Assembly: GCF_008330225.1 (NCBI RefSeq)
Contig: NZ_CP042466.1
Coordinates: 1,808,501-1,872,500, forward strand
Reading direction: 5' to 3'
Origin: Geobacter sp. FeAm09
GTDB lineage: Bacteria > Desulfobacterota > Desulfuromonadia > Geobacterales > Pseudopelobacteraceae
DNA: 64,000 nt
Shown here piece by piece: positions 1-8,910 of the stretch (its first letter is position 1; every line of letters begins with the position of its first letter). Under the pieces are notes generated by a model. The model searched no databases and had not been told where the DNA came from. It worked only from the letters and a program-made list of their open reading frames with translations. Both the position numbers and the translations under genes were made by a program.

Positions 1-191
1 ATATCCCCATCCTGATGATGACGGACTATCATCATGCGGAAGCGGAGAAGAGGGTCAGCGACATGGGCTATGGCTGCGTGATGAAGCCCCACCGCGCCGA
101 ATGTTCCTCACCTGAAAGCATGCGGGCCTTTCTGCCGGTGCTTCTGGATGCGCTGCGCCGTTCGGAATCGCATGATGCGGCACGTGGATGA
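1..191 (+). CDS. Response-regulator receiver domain, C-terminal fragment (5' end outside window)
   Basis: The window opens inside this gene, and only its last 62 residues are visible. They read as the second half of a receiver (REC) domain. A hydrophobic beta-4 strand ends in MMTD, where the Thr matches the conserved switch residue. About 20 residues later VMKPH matches the beta-5 Lys-Pro pair. The phospho-acceptor Asp lies upstream of the window. Only about 30 residues follow the Lys-Pro and they contain no output domain, so this could be a stand-alone regulator or the tail of a hybrid kinase. The gene is co-directional with the chemotaxis operon that follows. Confidence 0.6.
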   Translation, partial: IPILMMTDYHHAEAEKRVSDMGYGCVMKPHRAECSSPESMRAFLPVLLDALRRSESHDAARG

Positions 192-304
192 CAGTGCGGC
201 AATGGGGAGCGAGGGGGAGCGTATCGACTATGGTGAGGAACTTTCAATGAATCGACCGGGTGCGGCGCGAAGGTATGACGCTTGTGGATACAACAGGTGA
301 AACG

Positions 305-676
305 GTGAGCAGAAAGACGATACTTATTACGGACGATTCAACGGCGCTTCGCGCCATGCTGGTGTCCATCATCGAATCCCTGGGCGATTTCCGCATCGTC
401 GAGGCGGCCAACGGTTTCGAGGCCCTGCGTCTTCTGCCCCGGGAGCATGTGGACCTGATTTTCACGGACATCAATATGCCCGACATCAACGGCCTCGAAC
501 TGATCAGCTACCTGCGCGACAACCCCAATTACCGGCACATTCCGGTGGTTATCATCTCCACCGAAGGCAGCCGGGGCGACATGGAAAAGGGCCGATTGCT
601 CGGCGCCAATGAATATGTCGTCAAACCGTTTGATTGCTCTGACCTGAAGAACATCATCGAGAAGTATCTGGGATGA
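305..676 (+). CDS. CheY-type single-domain response regulator
   Basis: This is a 123-residue receiver domain with all the expected residues: the acidic pair DD at about 10-11, phospho-acceptor Asp55 in FTDINMP, Ser/Thr at 85-86 in IISTEG, and Lys107 in VVKPF. There is no output domain, so it should act like CheY, passing a phosphate signal from the CheA encoded next to it. I prefer the GTG at 305, which has AGGTGA just upstream and gives a normal family length. An in-frame GTG at 260 and ATG at 275 would add 15 or 10 unconserved residues. A 17-codon open frame with a good ribosome site (247-300) ends 4 bases before the GTG and may couple translation. Confidence 0.85.
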   Translation: MSRKTILITDDSTALRAMLVSIIESLGDFRIVEAANGFEALRLLPREHVDLIFTDINMPDINGLELISYLRDNPNYRHIPVVIISTEGSRGDMEKGRLLGANEYVVKPFDCSDLKNIIEKYLG

Positions 677-701
677 TCCCCTGGAATGACGGACAGCCTG
701 C

Positions 702-2797
702 ATGAGTGACAACAGCCCCTTTATGAACAAGGCAGTACGGGACTTTCTGGCCGAAGCCGAAGAGATTGTGGAGCACCTCGGTTCCGAACTGGCGGACCTC
801 GCCGATGTGGCCGACAAGGGGGATGCGGACCCGGACCTGCTGAATGCCATCTTCCGGGGGGCCCACTCCCTGAAAGGGCTGGCCGGTATGTTCGGCTTTG
901 CGGGGATCGCCGAACTGTCCCACAACATGGAGAACCTGCTGGACTGGCTTCGGCTCGGCAAGCTCAGGCTCGATGCGGGGGTGATCGGGGTATTGCTCGA
1001 ATCCCACGATGTCTTGCTCTCCCTGGTGCGGGGCCTGTCCGAGGGGGAAGGGAGCGTCCCTGACGAGAAAATCTCGGCATGCACGGCCAGGATCAATGCC
1101 TGCCTGGAAGAGCCGCCCCGCAATGCGGCCCAGGCTTCGCCACTGGCGGTCCTGGGCCTTTCCGAACAGGTTGTGAAATCCCTCACTGAATACGAAGAGC
1201 ATCGCCTGCTGGAAAATCTTTCCAAGGGCAGGAACATCTACCGTGTTCATGCTTCCTTCGATCTGGCGACCTTTGACCAGGACCTGGCGATAGTTTCCGA
1301 CGCAATCAAGACCTGCGGCGAGGTCATTAGCACCCTGCCCAGCATGAGCAGCAACATGGAAACCAATATCGATTTCGATATTCTGGCCGGTTCCGCCCAT
1401 GCATACGACGAATTTGCGCTGGCGGTCAGGCACGACAGGGTGGCTGTGGCGCTTTTGAACGGCGTGCCGGAACCGCCGGTTGCCGCCGATACGGGAAATA
1501 CTGCGGTCTCCGCCGCCCGGCAGCCCGGAAACGATGAAGCGGCGGATCTTGCCGCCCCCCGGCCGCGGTGTCGGCCCCTGCCGCCGGCACGCCGCCCCTG
1601 TCCGCCAAGAGCATCAGCCGCACGGTCCGCGTCGATATCGGCAAGCTCGACGAACTGATGAACATCGTCGGAGAGCTTGTCCTGGCCCACTCCTCCATCG
1701 CCGCCCTGGCGGAGCGGTTGCGGAGCGAGCGGTTCTCCCAGGGGGCCGTCGAGCTGGGCAAGTCCGCCAAGGTGCTGGAACGCAAACTGACCGATCTGCA
1801 GAAGGGGGTCATGGATATCCGCATGATCCCGGTCGGGCAGCTCTATGAGAAGATGTCCCGCATTGTCCGCACCATCTCCCGGGAACAGGGCAAGAAGGTG
1901 GAACTCCTCTTCCACGGAGCGGATACGGAGCTGGACAAGCTGATCGTGGAGGATATCTCCGACCCGATGATGCACATCATCAGAAACGCCATCGACCACG
2001 GCATCGAGAGCCCGGAGCAGCGGCTGGCGGCAGGCAAGCCGGAAAAGGGCGTCATCAGGATTTCCTCCTTCCAGAAGGGGAACCATGTCGTCATCGAGGT
2101 GGAGGACGACGGCGGGGGGATCGACATTGAAAAGGTCAAGGCCCGGGCGCTCCAGAAAGGCTTCGTGCATGACCTGAGCACGGTTTCCGACAAGGAGGTG
2201 CTCGATTTCATCTTCCTCCCCGGCTTCTCCACCACCGACCAGGTGAGCGAGGTCTCCGGGCGCGGCGTCGGCATGGACGTGGTCAGGAACAATATCGCCG
2301 CCATTTCGGGCCTGGTGGATATCGAGACCACCAGGGGCCAGGGCACCCGTTTCATTATCACCCTGCCCATCACCCTGGCCATCATCAAGTCCCTGATCAT
2401 CTCCTGTGCCGGGCGGACCTACGCGCTCCCGGTGACCTCGGTGCTGGAGTCGCTGCTTTTGACCGGCCACGACATCAAGACCGTGGAGCGCCGTGAAGTC
2501 ACACAACTACGCGATACGACCCTGCCGCTTCTCCGGCTGGAGGAGTTTCTCTGCCTGAACCGCCGGTCGGACCGTCCCGGGGAGTTCTATGTCGTGGTGG
2601 TCGGTGCCGCCGAAAAACGGCTGGGTGTCGTGGTCGACGAACTGCTCGGCCAGCAGGACATCGTGATCAAGTCCCTCGGGGAGGGCTTCCGGCGCTTCCC
2701 CGGCATCGCCGGGGCAGCCGATCTGGGGGACCAGCGCACGATCCTGGTGCTGGATGTGGGCGGCATGATCAACGATACCATGAGATCCGGGAGCTGA
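702..2797 (+). CDS. cheA: Chemotaxis histidine kinase CheA, reading frame broken by one base at a C6 run
   Basis: CheA autophosphorylates on a His and passes phosphate to CheY and CheB. The first frame (702-1658) carries the Hpt domain with His55 in FRGAHSLKG and a middle region. The second frame (up to 2797) carries the dimerisation helices, the ATPase domain (N-box HIIRNAIDHG, G-boxes DDGGGID and GRGVGMD) and a C-terminal CheW-like domain. The frames join at the C6 run at 1555-1560. Adding one C restores a continuous Ala/Pro linker leading into the dimerisation domain, and the second frame has a stop at 1535, so the break lies between 1535 and 1658. A sequencing error, a real lesion or slippage are all possible. 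Without repair the kinase is split into a phosphotransfer half and a catalytic half. Confidence 0.9.
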
Positions 2798-2801
2798 GGT
2801 C

Positions 2802-3602
2802 ATGTACAAAGCCTTTTTCGGATTCCGGGAAAAGCCGTTCGGCAAGACCCCCGACCCCCGTTTTCTCTTTCTCAGCGCGGGGCACGAAGAGGCCTTGGCG
2901 CGCCTCGAATTTGTGCTGGAGGAGCGGGAGATGGCCGTCCTCACCGGCGAGATCGGCTGCGGCAAGACGACGCTCTCCCGGGCGCTGATGGACCGGCTGG
3001 GTGATGGCTACCGTTTCTGCTATATCGTCAATCCCCGCCTGACAGGGCTGGAATTCCTGCGGACCACGGCGCGCCTGCTCGACGTCGAGGCGCCGTCGGC
3101 GCTCAAGGACGAAGTGCTGGAACAGATCAATACGGTGGTCTACGACAGCTACCAGAAGGGGATCTGCCCGGTCATCGTGGTGGATGAGGCCCAGATGATC
3201 TCCGATGCGGAGGTCTTCGACGAGATCCGCCTGCTGACCAATTTCCAGTTGGACGACCGCAATCTGCTGGCGGTGATCGTCATGGGCCAGCCGGAGTTGC
3301 GTCCCATGCTGGCTTCGCCCCGTTTCGAACCCCTGCGGCAGCGGATCGCCCTCAATTACCACCTTGAGCCGCTGACGCTGGAAGAGACCATGGAATACCT
3401 GGATTTCAGGCTGGAAAAGGCCGGCGGCATGCCCGGTTTATTCACCCCCGATGCGGTTCAGAAGATCTTCGAGATTACCGGCGGCGTTCCGCGCAGGATC
3501 AACTCCCTGGCAACCAACGCCCTGCTGGTCGCTTACGGCAACGACGCCGCCCTGATCGATTCTGCGGTCATCGATGAGATTAAAGACGAACTGATGATGT
3601 AG
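2802..3602 (+). CDS. ExeA/GspA-like AAA ATPase inside the chemotaxis operon
   Basis: A 266-residue ATPase starting MYKAFFGFREKPFGKTPDPRF, the typical opening of the ExeA family. Walker A is GEIGCGKTT (about 48-56) and Walker B is VIVVDEAQ (about 125-132); QPELR and GGVPRRIN follow, as in ExeA proteins. Full ExeA/GspA proteins add a membrane anchor and a periplasmic domain; this one has only the ATPase part. It starts 4 bases after the cheA stop behind GAGGT and is followed 15 bases later by a cheW, so it is clearly in the operon. Its role there is unknown; it might help place or cluster the signalling array. A complete two-part ExeA/GspB set lies at 54.9 kb. Confidence 0.85.
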   Translation: MYKAFFGFREKPFGKTPDPRFLFLSAGHEEALARLEFVLEEREMAVLTGEIGCGKTTLSRALMDRLGDGYRFCYIVNPRLTGLEFLRTTARLLDVEAPSALKDEVLEQINTVVYDSYQKGICPVIVVDEAQMISDAEVFDEIRLLTNFQLDDRNLLAVIVMGQPELRPMLASPRFEPLRQRIALNYHLEPLTLEETMEYLDFRLEKAGGMPGLFTPDAVQKIFEITGGVPRRINSLATNALLVAYGNDAALIDSAVIDEIKDELMM

Positions 3603-3617
3603 AAGGATTCCGACCGA

Positions 3618-4364
3618 ATGAACCTGGCAAAGATACGGCAGAAAGTCCACAACAGAGAGGCCGCCGAGCGGGCCGCCGAAGAGGAACGCCCCCGGCGGGA
3701 CGTGGCGCCATCCCCGCCGGCCGGGGCACCCGCCTCTCCCGCTGTCGTTGCCGCCGACCATCCGCCCCTGACCGATACGGCAGCCGCCGCGCTTCCCGAG
3801 GAGCGGCTGAGCCCGGCGCCGCGGCGTGGCCGGCATATGGACCCGCTCGATATCATTCTGGCGGGGCGGGCAGCGGCGGGCTGCGACGACGACCTGCCGC
3901 TGGCATCCGAGGGCCAGGTGGCCGCGGAGGCGGAGGACTACGAGGAAATCCTCTGTTTCCGCATCTCCGACGAGATTTATGGCATCAATATCATGGAACT
4001 CAAGGAGATCATCAAACCCCGCGAGACGACCGAGGTCCCGCGCGCCCCGGCGTTCATCATGGGGGTGATCTCCCTGCGCGGCGTCATCATTCCCGTCTTT
4101 AACATGCGTGAGCGCCTCGGCCTCCCCCAGGGAGACCGAAACGGCCGGGAACGCATCGTGATCGCCAAGCGCGGCGAGGGCTTCACCGGCCTGCTGGTGG
4201 ATGAGGTCATCCAGGTCGTGCGCATCGGAAAAGATGGGCGCGAAGCGGCTCCGGCGGTTCTCGAAGGGATCGACCGCGATTTTGTCAGCGGCATCGGCCG
4301 TACCGGTGCCATGATGATCATTCTGCTCAACGTGGCAAGCATCACCGATATCAACATCTGCTGA
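3618..4364 (+). CDS. CheW-domain coupling protein with long N-terminal extension
   Basis: The last 140 residues form a CheW domain (EILCFRISDEIYGINIMELKEI, then SLRGVIIPVFNMRERLGL and GLLVDEVIQVVRI), which links receptors to CheA. The first 105 residues are rich in Ala, Pro, Arg and Glu, look disordered, and are unusual for CheW. The start ATG has AGAAGG about 10 bases upstream. Its own downstream neighbour is a second, normal-length CheW, so the array has two couplers; the extended one may bind a different partner, such as the ATPase encoded just before it. Confidence 0.88.
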   Translation: MNLAKIRQKVHNREAAERAAEEERPRRDVAPSPPAGAPASPAVVAADHPPLTDTAAAALPEERLSPAPRRGRHMDPLDIILAGRAAAGCDDDLPLASEGQVAAEAEDYEEILCFRISDEIYGINIMELKEIIKPRETTEVPRAPAFIMGVISLRGVIIPVFNMRERLGLPQGDRNGRERIVIAKRGEGFTGLLVDEVIQVVRIGKDGREAAPAVLEGIDRDFVSGIGRTGAMMIILLNVASITDINIC

Positions 4365-4435
4365 GCAGGCCGGCCCGGCGGGGCCGGTCGCTGTTCACCA
4401 CGATGGTCGTCTGAACGGAGCCTCGCGAATAGCTT

Positions 4436-4900
4436 ATGAAAAAGGAACTGCAGAACATCGAGCTGGCATGTTTCAGCCTGGGGGACAGGCTCTTTGCGGT
4501 GGACATCATGCGCATCAAGGAGATCATCCTGCCCCAGAAACTTGCCGGCCTGCCCCGGGAGTCGGACCTGCTGGAGGGGGTCATCAACCTGCGCGGCGAA
4601 TTGATTCCGGTCATGGACATGCGACATCGCTTCGGCATGCCGAAAGCCGGCGAACACGTTCCGGGCCGGCTTCTGATCGTCTCCCTTCAGGGACAGATGC
4701 TGGCGTTGGCGGTGGATGACGTGCAGGAGGTCATCACCGTTTTGGCCGGCGAGATCAAGCCCGCTCCCGATATAGCGGAAGGGATCGGCATGGAGTACGT
4801 CCTGGGGATGTGTCTTTCACGCGACCAGATGTTCATGATCCTCGACATCGATTCCCTGCTCGCCCCATCCGATGTTCGCCTGGAGTCGTTACGTGGATAG
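4436..4900 (+). CDS. cheW: CheW coupling protein
   Basis: A 154-residue protein covering a single CheW domain from end to end: LACFSLGDRLFAVDIMRIKEI at the start, NLRGELIPVMDMRHRFGM in the middle and LALAVDDVQEVI later. It should bridge CheA and chemoreceptors in the cytoplasm. The gene lies between the extended cheW and the HEAT-repeat gene; its end overlaps the likely GTG start of the latter (4893) by 8 bases, which suggests coupled translation. No strong ribosome site sits at the usual distance before the ATG; GGAG occurs about 15 bases upstream. Confidence 0.9.
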   Translation: MKKELQNIELACFSLGDRLFAVDIMRIKEIILPQKLAGLPRESDLLEGVINLRGELIPVMDMRHRFGMPKAGEHVPGRLLIVSLQGQMLALAVDDVQEVITVLAGEIKPAPDIAEGIGMEYVLGMCLSRDQMFMILDIDSLLAPSDVRLESLRG

Positions 4901-6905
4901 CCGGGAAGAGATACGCAACGCCCTTAAATCCGCCGACGAAGAGTTGCGCCGTGCGGCCGTCGCTTCCCTGCGCGGCAGGGATGCGGCGGAGGTGTGCGAG
5001 TTTGTTTTCACCGCCATGGGCGACGACAGTTGGCGGGTGCGCAAGGAAGCGGTCAACGTCTTTGTGGCGGCGCACCCCTCCGGCGATCTGATCGCCGGAC
5101 TGCTGGAACTGCTGCGCGACGAGGACAATGCCGGACTGAGAAATTCCGCCGCCGAGGCGCTCGTCATGCTCGGAGCGCGGGCGGCCCGCCAGTTGAAAGC
5201 GCTTGCCGGCGATCCCGATGCCGGCGTGCGGAAGTTTGTGGTCGATGTCATGGGGGGAATAGGCAGCGCAGTGTTCGTCCCGGACCTCCTTGCCGCCCTC
5301 CATGACCCGGATATGAACGTTTCCGCCGCTGCCGCCGAACATCTGGGCACCATCGGCGACCCCGGAGCGGTGCCGGAACTGCTCGCGGCGATCGCCGCCC
5401 ATGAAAGCCCCTTCTTCCGCTTCAGCGCCCTGTCGGCCCTGGGAAAGCTGGGAACCCCCGGACCGGTGCCGGAGGAGGTCAAGGGCCTTGTCGGGCAGGA
5501 GATTTTCGGCAAGGTGCTCTACGATTGCCTCGGGAGCATCGGCGACCATACGGCCGCGCCCATCCTCCTGGAGGGGCTCCTTTCCGGCCAGAAAAGCGCC
5601 CGCTGCGCTGCCGTCAAGGCCTTCAACCGCATCCTGCTGCGTTCCGGCGCTACTGAGCGCCACCACCTTCACGGGGTGGTGCGCCGCTTGTCGGGCAGCG
5701 CTGCCGTGCCGGCCTTCATGGAACTGCTGGATGTGGAAGGGCAGGATACCGCCCTGGCGGAGGCGGTGACGAACCTTTTGGGGATCATGGGCGACGTGCG
5801 GGCCGCTGCGCCGCTTTTGGCCGCCTATCTCTCCGAGCGGCTTTCGAGCCCGGCGCTCACAGCCCTTTCCGCCCTCGGCCCCGCCGGTATGGATGCCCTG
5901 CGGCAAATCTATCCCGCCGCCGAAGAAAAGGCGTGCGCGGCCATCTGCACACTGTTCGGGGAGCTGGGCTACCACGGGGGAGACGACCTGATCCGCGCGG
6001 CGCTGCAGGACCCTTCGCCGGCGGTGCGCAGGGCTGCCGTACGGGCCGCCGGTCAGCGGGGGCTGTCGGACTGCATCCCGGAGATCATCGGCTTGCTCCA
6101 TGAGGCGGACGATGATTTCAGCGGCGCGATCATCTCCTCGCTTCAGGTTCTTGCCCGGAAGGACAACCATCCCGTCCGGGCGGTTGCGCGTCAACTGGCC
6201 GATTCCGAACAGCCGCAACGCCGTCGCGATGCCGCCCTGCTCTTTGCCGCCCTCCGTGACGGCGACTGCCTGTCGCGGCTTGCCAAGGACGAGGACCCTT
6301 CCGTTCGGCAAGCCTCGGTGGCCGCCATTGGGAAACTGCACCTCCCCTCCTTGCACGGGGTGCTGCAGATCGCCCTGGTGGACGAAACCCCGGAAGTGCG
6401 TATGGTCGCTGCCGATGCCTTGGGAGAATCGGGGAGCGCCGATGCCCTCGAACCCTTGCGCCTGGCCCTGCGCGATGACGACTCCCGGGTGCAGTGCGCG
6501 GCCCTGAAGAGTATGGCCCGCCTGGAACCGGGGACCATTCTCGACGTGATCGGCTCCCTGCTCCCCACTGCCGGCGGGCTGCTCATGATCACCTGCCTCG
6601 AGGTGCTCGAATCGTCGGGCAGCGGCGCCGCCCTGGACCTGGTGGAGACGGTGCTCGACAACGAGGATGAAGAATTGGTCAAATTGGCGCTCGCCATCCT
6701 CTCCCGCCACGACCGGGAGCGCATCCTGCGGAATGCCGAACGGCTTTTCGCCCATCACCATGCCGGCATCAGGTATGACACGGCGGCGGCCCTGGCGGGG
6801 CTTCCCGGCCAGCAGCAGCGGACTGTTCTGAAGGCGGCCCTTGAAAGGGAAGGGAACAACCTGGTCAGGGACCTGATGAAACGCCTGTTGAAGGGGGTCG
6901 CATGA
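4893..6905 (+). CDS. Large HEAT-repeat protein encoded between cheW and cheR
   Basis: About 670 residues made almost entirely of HEAT/PBS-lyase-type helical repeats. Units of about 31 residues recur with the pattern L-(D/E)-D-x-VR-x-AA-x-ALG-x-(L/I)-G, for example DPSPAVRRAAVRAAG and DETPEVRMVAADALG. It has no signal peptide, membrane segment or catalytic motif, so it is probably a cytoplasmic scaffold. I place the start at GTG 4893 (VDSREE), with GGAGTC upstream; an ATG at 4872 adds seven residues. It overlaps cheW by 8 bases and the next gene, cheR, in an ATGA, so it is a fixed part of the operon. No function is established for such a protein in a chemosensory operon. Confidence 0.85.
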   Translation: MDSREEIRNALKSADEELRRAAVASLRGRDAAEVCEFVFTAMGDDSWRVRKEAVNVFVAAHPSGDLIAGLLELLRDEDNAGLRNSAAEALVMLGARAARQLKALAGDPDAGVRKFVVDVMGGIGSAVFVPDLLAALHDPDMNVSAAAAEHLGTIGDPGAVPELLAAIAAHESPFFRFSALSALGKLGTPGPVPEEVKGLVGQEIFGKVLYDCLGSIGDHTAAPILLEGLLSGQKSARCAAVKAFNRILLRSGATERHHLHGVVRRLSGSAAVPAFMELLDVEGQDTALAEAVTNLLGIMGDVRAAAPLLAAYLSERLSSPALTALSALGPAGMDALRQIYPAAEEKACAAICTLFGELGYHGGDDLIRAALQDPSPAVRRAAVRAAGQRGLSDCIPEIIGLLHEADDDFSGAIISSLQVLARKDNHPVRAVARQLADSEQPQRRRDAALLFAALRDGDCLSRLAKDEDPSVRQASVAAIGKLHLPSLHGVLQIALVDETPEVRMVAADALGESGSADALEPLRLALRDDDSRVQCAALKSMARLEPGTILDVIGSLLPTAGGLLMITCLEVLESSGSGAALDLVETVLDNEDEELVKLALAILSRHDRERILRNAERLFAHHHAGIRYDTAAALAGLPGQQQRTVLKAALEREGNNLVRDLMKRLLKGVA

Positions 6906-7780
6906 CCTTGTCCCTGGACACAGGACAGACCATGTCCGATGACGAGTTCCGGATCATACGGGACAGCATCTACAGTCATTGCGGCATTTTTTTCGACGAC
7001 GACTCGAAATACCTGCTGGAGAAGCGCCTTGCCCGCCGCCTGCCCGCCCTGAGCCTGAACAATTTCCGCGAGTATTATCATTTTTTGAAATACGACCGGA
7101 ACAAGGACCAGGAGATGATGGACATCATGGATGTCCTCACGACCAACGAGACCTATTTTTTCCGGGAATCGTTCCAGCTTTCCGCTTTTACGGACGAAGT
7201 CATCCCGGAACTCATCAGCGTCAAGTCGGCCCGGGGGGATCGCACGCTGCGCATCTGGAGCGCCGGCTGTTCCACGGGTGAAGAACCCTATACCATCGCC
7301 ATGCTGCTGCGGGACATGCCCGGCCTGCGGGGGTGGAAGGTGGAGATCATCGGCACCGACATCAGCCAGCGGGTTCTGCAACACGCCCGGCGGGGGGTCT
7401 ACACGAAATCGTCGTTTCGGGCGACCGAAGAGCGCTACATCAAACGGTTTTTCTACGAATACGACGGCGGGCTCAAGGTGACGGACGATATCCGCGAAAT
7501 GGTCACCATCAGCCACCTCAACCTCTTCGACAAGATCCGCATGATGATGCTCGGCAAGATGGACCTCATTTTCTGCCGCAACGTGATCATCTATTTCGAC
7601 CTGGCCGCCAAGAAGAGGGTCGTCGAAGAGTTTCATCGTTCCCTCAACGATGGCGGTTTCCTGCTGCTGGGGCATTCCGAGTCGCTCATGAACGTCACCA
7701 CGCTTTTTACGCTCCGCCACTTCAAAAATGATATGATCTATCAGAGGCCGGAGCGTTCTGCATTGGGAGGCGGGTCATGA
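6902..7780 (+). CDS. cheR: Chemotaxis protein methyltransferase CheR
   Basis: CheR adds methyl groups from S-adenosylmethionine to receptor glutamates. The 292-residue protein has the helical N-terminal domain (about 15-85) and the SAM-binding domain with IWSAGCSTGEEPYTIAM (about 117-133), IIGTDIS (about 149-155) and the MDLIFCRNVIIYFD motif typical of CheR. It has no TPR or other tail, so it is the plain form. Start and stop overlap both neighbours through ATGA: the start overlaps the HEAT gene and the stop overlaps cheB. The ATG at 6932 is an alternative start. Confidence 0.95.
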   Translation: MTLSLDTGQTMSDDEFRIIRDSIYSHCGIFFDDDSKYLLEKRLARRLPALSLNNFREYYHFLKYDRNKDQEMMDIMDVLTTNETYFFRESFQLSAFTDEVIPELISVKSARGDRTLRIWSAGCSTGEEPYTIAMLLRDMPGLRGWKVEIIGTDISQRVLQHARRGVYTKSSFRATEERYIKRFFYEYDGGLKVTDDIREMVTISHLNLFDKIRMMMLGKMDLIFCRNVIIYFDLAAKKRVVEEFHRSLNDGGFLLLGHSESLMNVTTLFTLRHFKNDMIYQRPERSALGGGS

Positions 7781-8838
7781 GGCGGCTCAAGGTGCTGGTG
7801 GTGGACGATTCCGCTTTCAGCAGGCGCACCATCACCAGGATGCTCGAAGGGCTCGAGTGCGTCGAGGTGGTCGGTTATGCGACCAACGGCGAGGAAGGGG
7901 TCCACAAGGTGGCGACCCTGAAGCCGGACCTGGTCACCCTGGACCTTGAAATGCCGAAGATGGACGGCTTTACGCTGCTGCGCATCCTGACGGTCCGGTA
8001 CTCGACCCCGGTAATTGTCGTGAGCGCCCTGAGCAGCGCCGACAAGGTGTTCAAGGCCCTGGAACTGGGCGCCCTGGATTTCGTGGCCAAGCCTTCCAGC
8101 GGGGCCTCCAACGACCTCTTGCTCATCAGGGAGGACCTGCAGCAGAAGGTGCTCCAGTTCGTCAGCCTGGGAGTGCCCCGGCTGAAGCAGCCGCACCTGC
8201 CGTCCCACGAAAGAGCGCGGGAAGGCGCGGGAGCGGCGGTGCCCGGCGTTGCGGGCCAATCCCCCTTCGATCTCGTCGCCATCGGCGCCTCGACCGGAGG
8301 GCCGCCGGCACTGCAATTTCTCTTCTCCGCATTCGAGCGGGCGTACCCCTTTGCCGTGGTGGTTGCCCAGCACATGCCGTCCGGTTTTACCCACGCCTTT
8401 GCCGAGCGCCTGAACCGCGCCTCCCTGTTCGAAGTGAAGGAGGCGGCGGATGGCGACCTGGTCATCCCGGGCCGGGCGCTGATAGCGCCCGGAGGTTCGA
8501 ACCTTGTGCTGGAGGTGCGGGACGGCCGGACGGTGGCGCGGGTCGTTCCCCCCACGGACGCCGACCGGTATGTGCCGTCGGTGGACGTCATGCTGGAGTC
8601 CTGCGCCGCTATCTACAAAAAGCGCATGATAGCCGTTATCCTGACCGGCATGGGGAACGACGGCACCAGGGGCGTCCGCAAGGTCAAGGAGCAGGGGGGC
8701 TTCGTGATCGCCGAATCCGATGAAACGGCCGTCGTCTACGGCATGCCGCGCGAAGCGGCCGCGACCGGCCTGGTGGACAGGATCGTTCCCATGCAGTGCG
8801 TCCACCGGGAAATCCTGGCCAAAGGCTCGTTTTCCTGA
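7777..8838 (+). CDS. cheB: Protein-glutamate methylesterase CheB
   Basis: CheB removes methyl groups from receptors and balances CheR. The receiver domain (1-125) has Asp10-Asp11, phospho-acceptor Asp56 in TLDLEMP and the VAKP lysine. A linker of about 40 residues leads to the esterase domain with catalytic Ser172 (GASTGG), His199 (AQHMP) and Asp295 (GMGNDG). The length of 353 residues is normal. It overlaps cheR by four bases and is the last chemotaxis gene here; 72 non-coding bases separate it from leuS. Confidence 0.96.
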   Translation: MRRLKVLVVDDSAFSRRTITRMLEGLECVEVVGYATNGEEGVHKVATLKPDLVTLDLEMPKMDGFTLLRILTVRYSTPVIVVSALSSADKVFKALELGALDFVAKPSSGASNDLLLIREDLQQKVLQFVSLGVPRLKQPHLPSHERAREGAGAAVPGVAGQSPFDLVAIGASTGGPPALQFLFSAFERAYPFAVVVAQHMPSGFTHAFAERLNRASLFEVKEAADGDLVIPGRALIAPGGSNLVLEVRDGRTVARVVPPTDADRYVPSVDVMLESCAAIYKKRMIAVILTGMGNDGTRGVRKVKEQGGFVIAESDETAVVYGMPREAAATGLVDRIVPMQCVHREILAKGSFS

Positions 8839-8910
8839 TTTCATTCCTGCCGCCCGTGCGGCTATGCTCATTGAACGCAATCCAATTTTTGTCCAGAAAG
8901 GAAGAACATT

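Noticed and set aside
4833-6761. A 642-residue - strand frame opposite the HEAT-repeat gene
   Set aside because: The HEAT frame on the + strand has periodic repeats and coupled starts; the - strand frame has neither.
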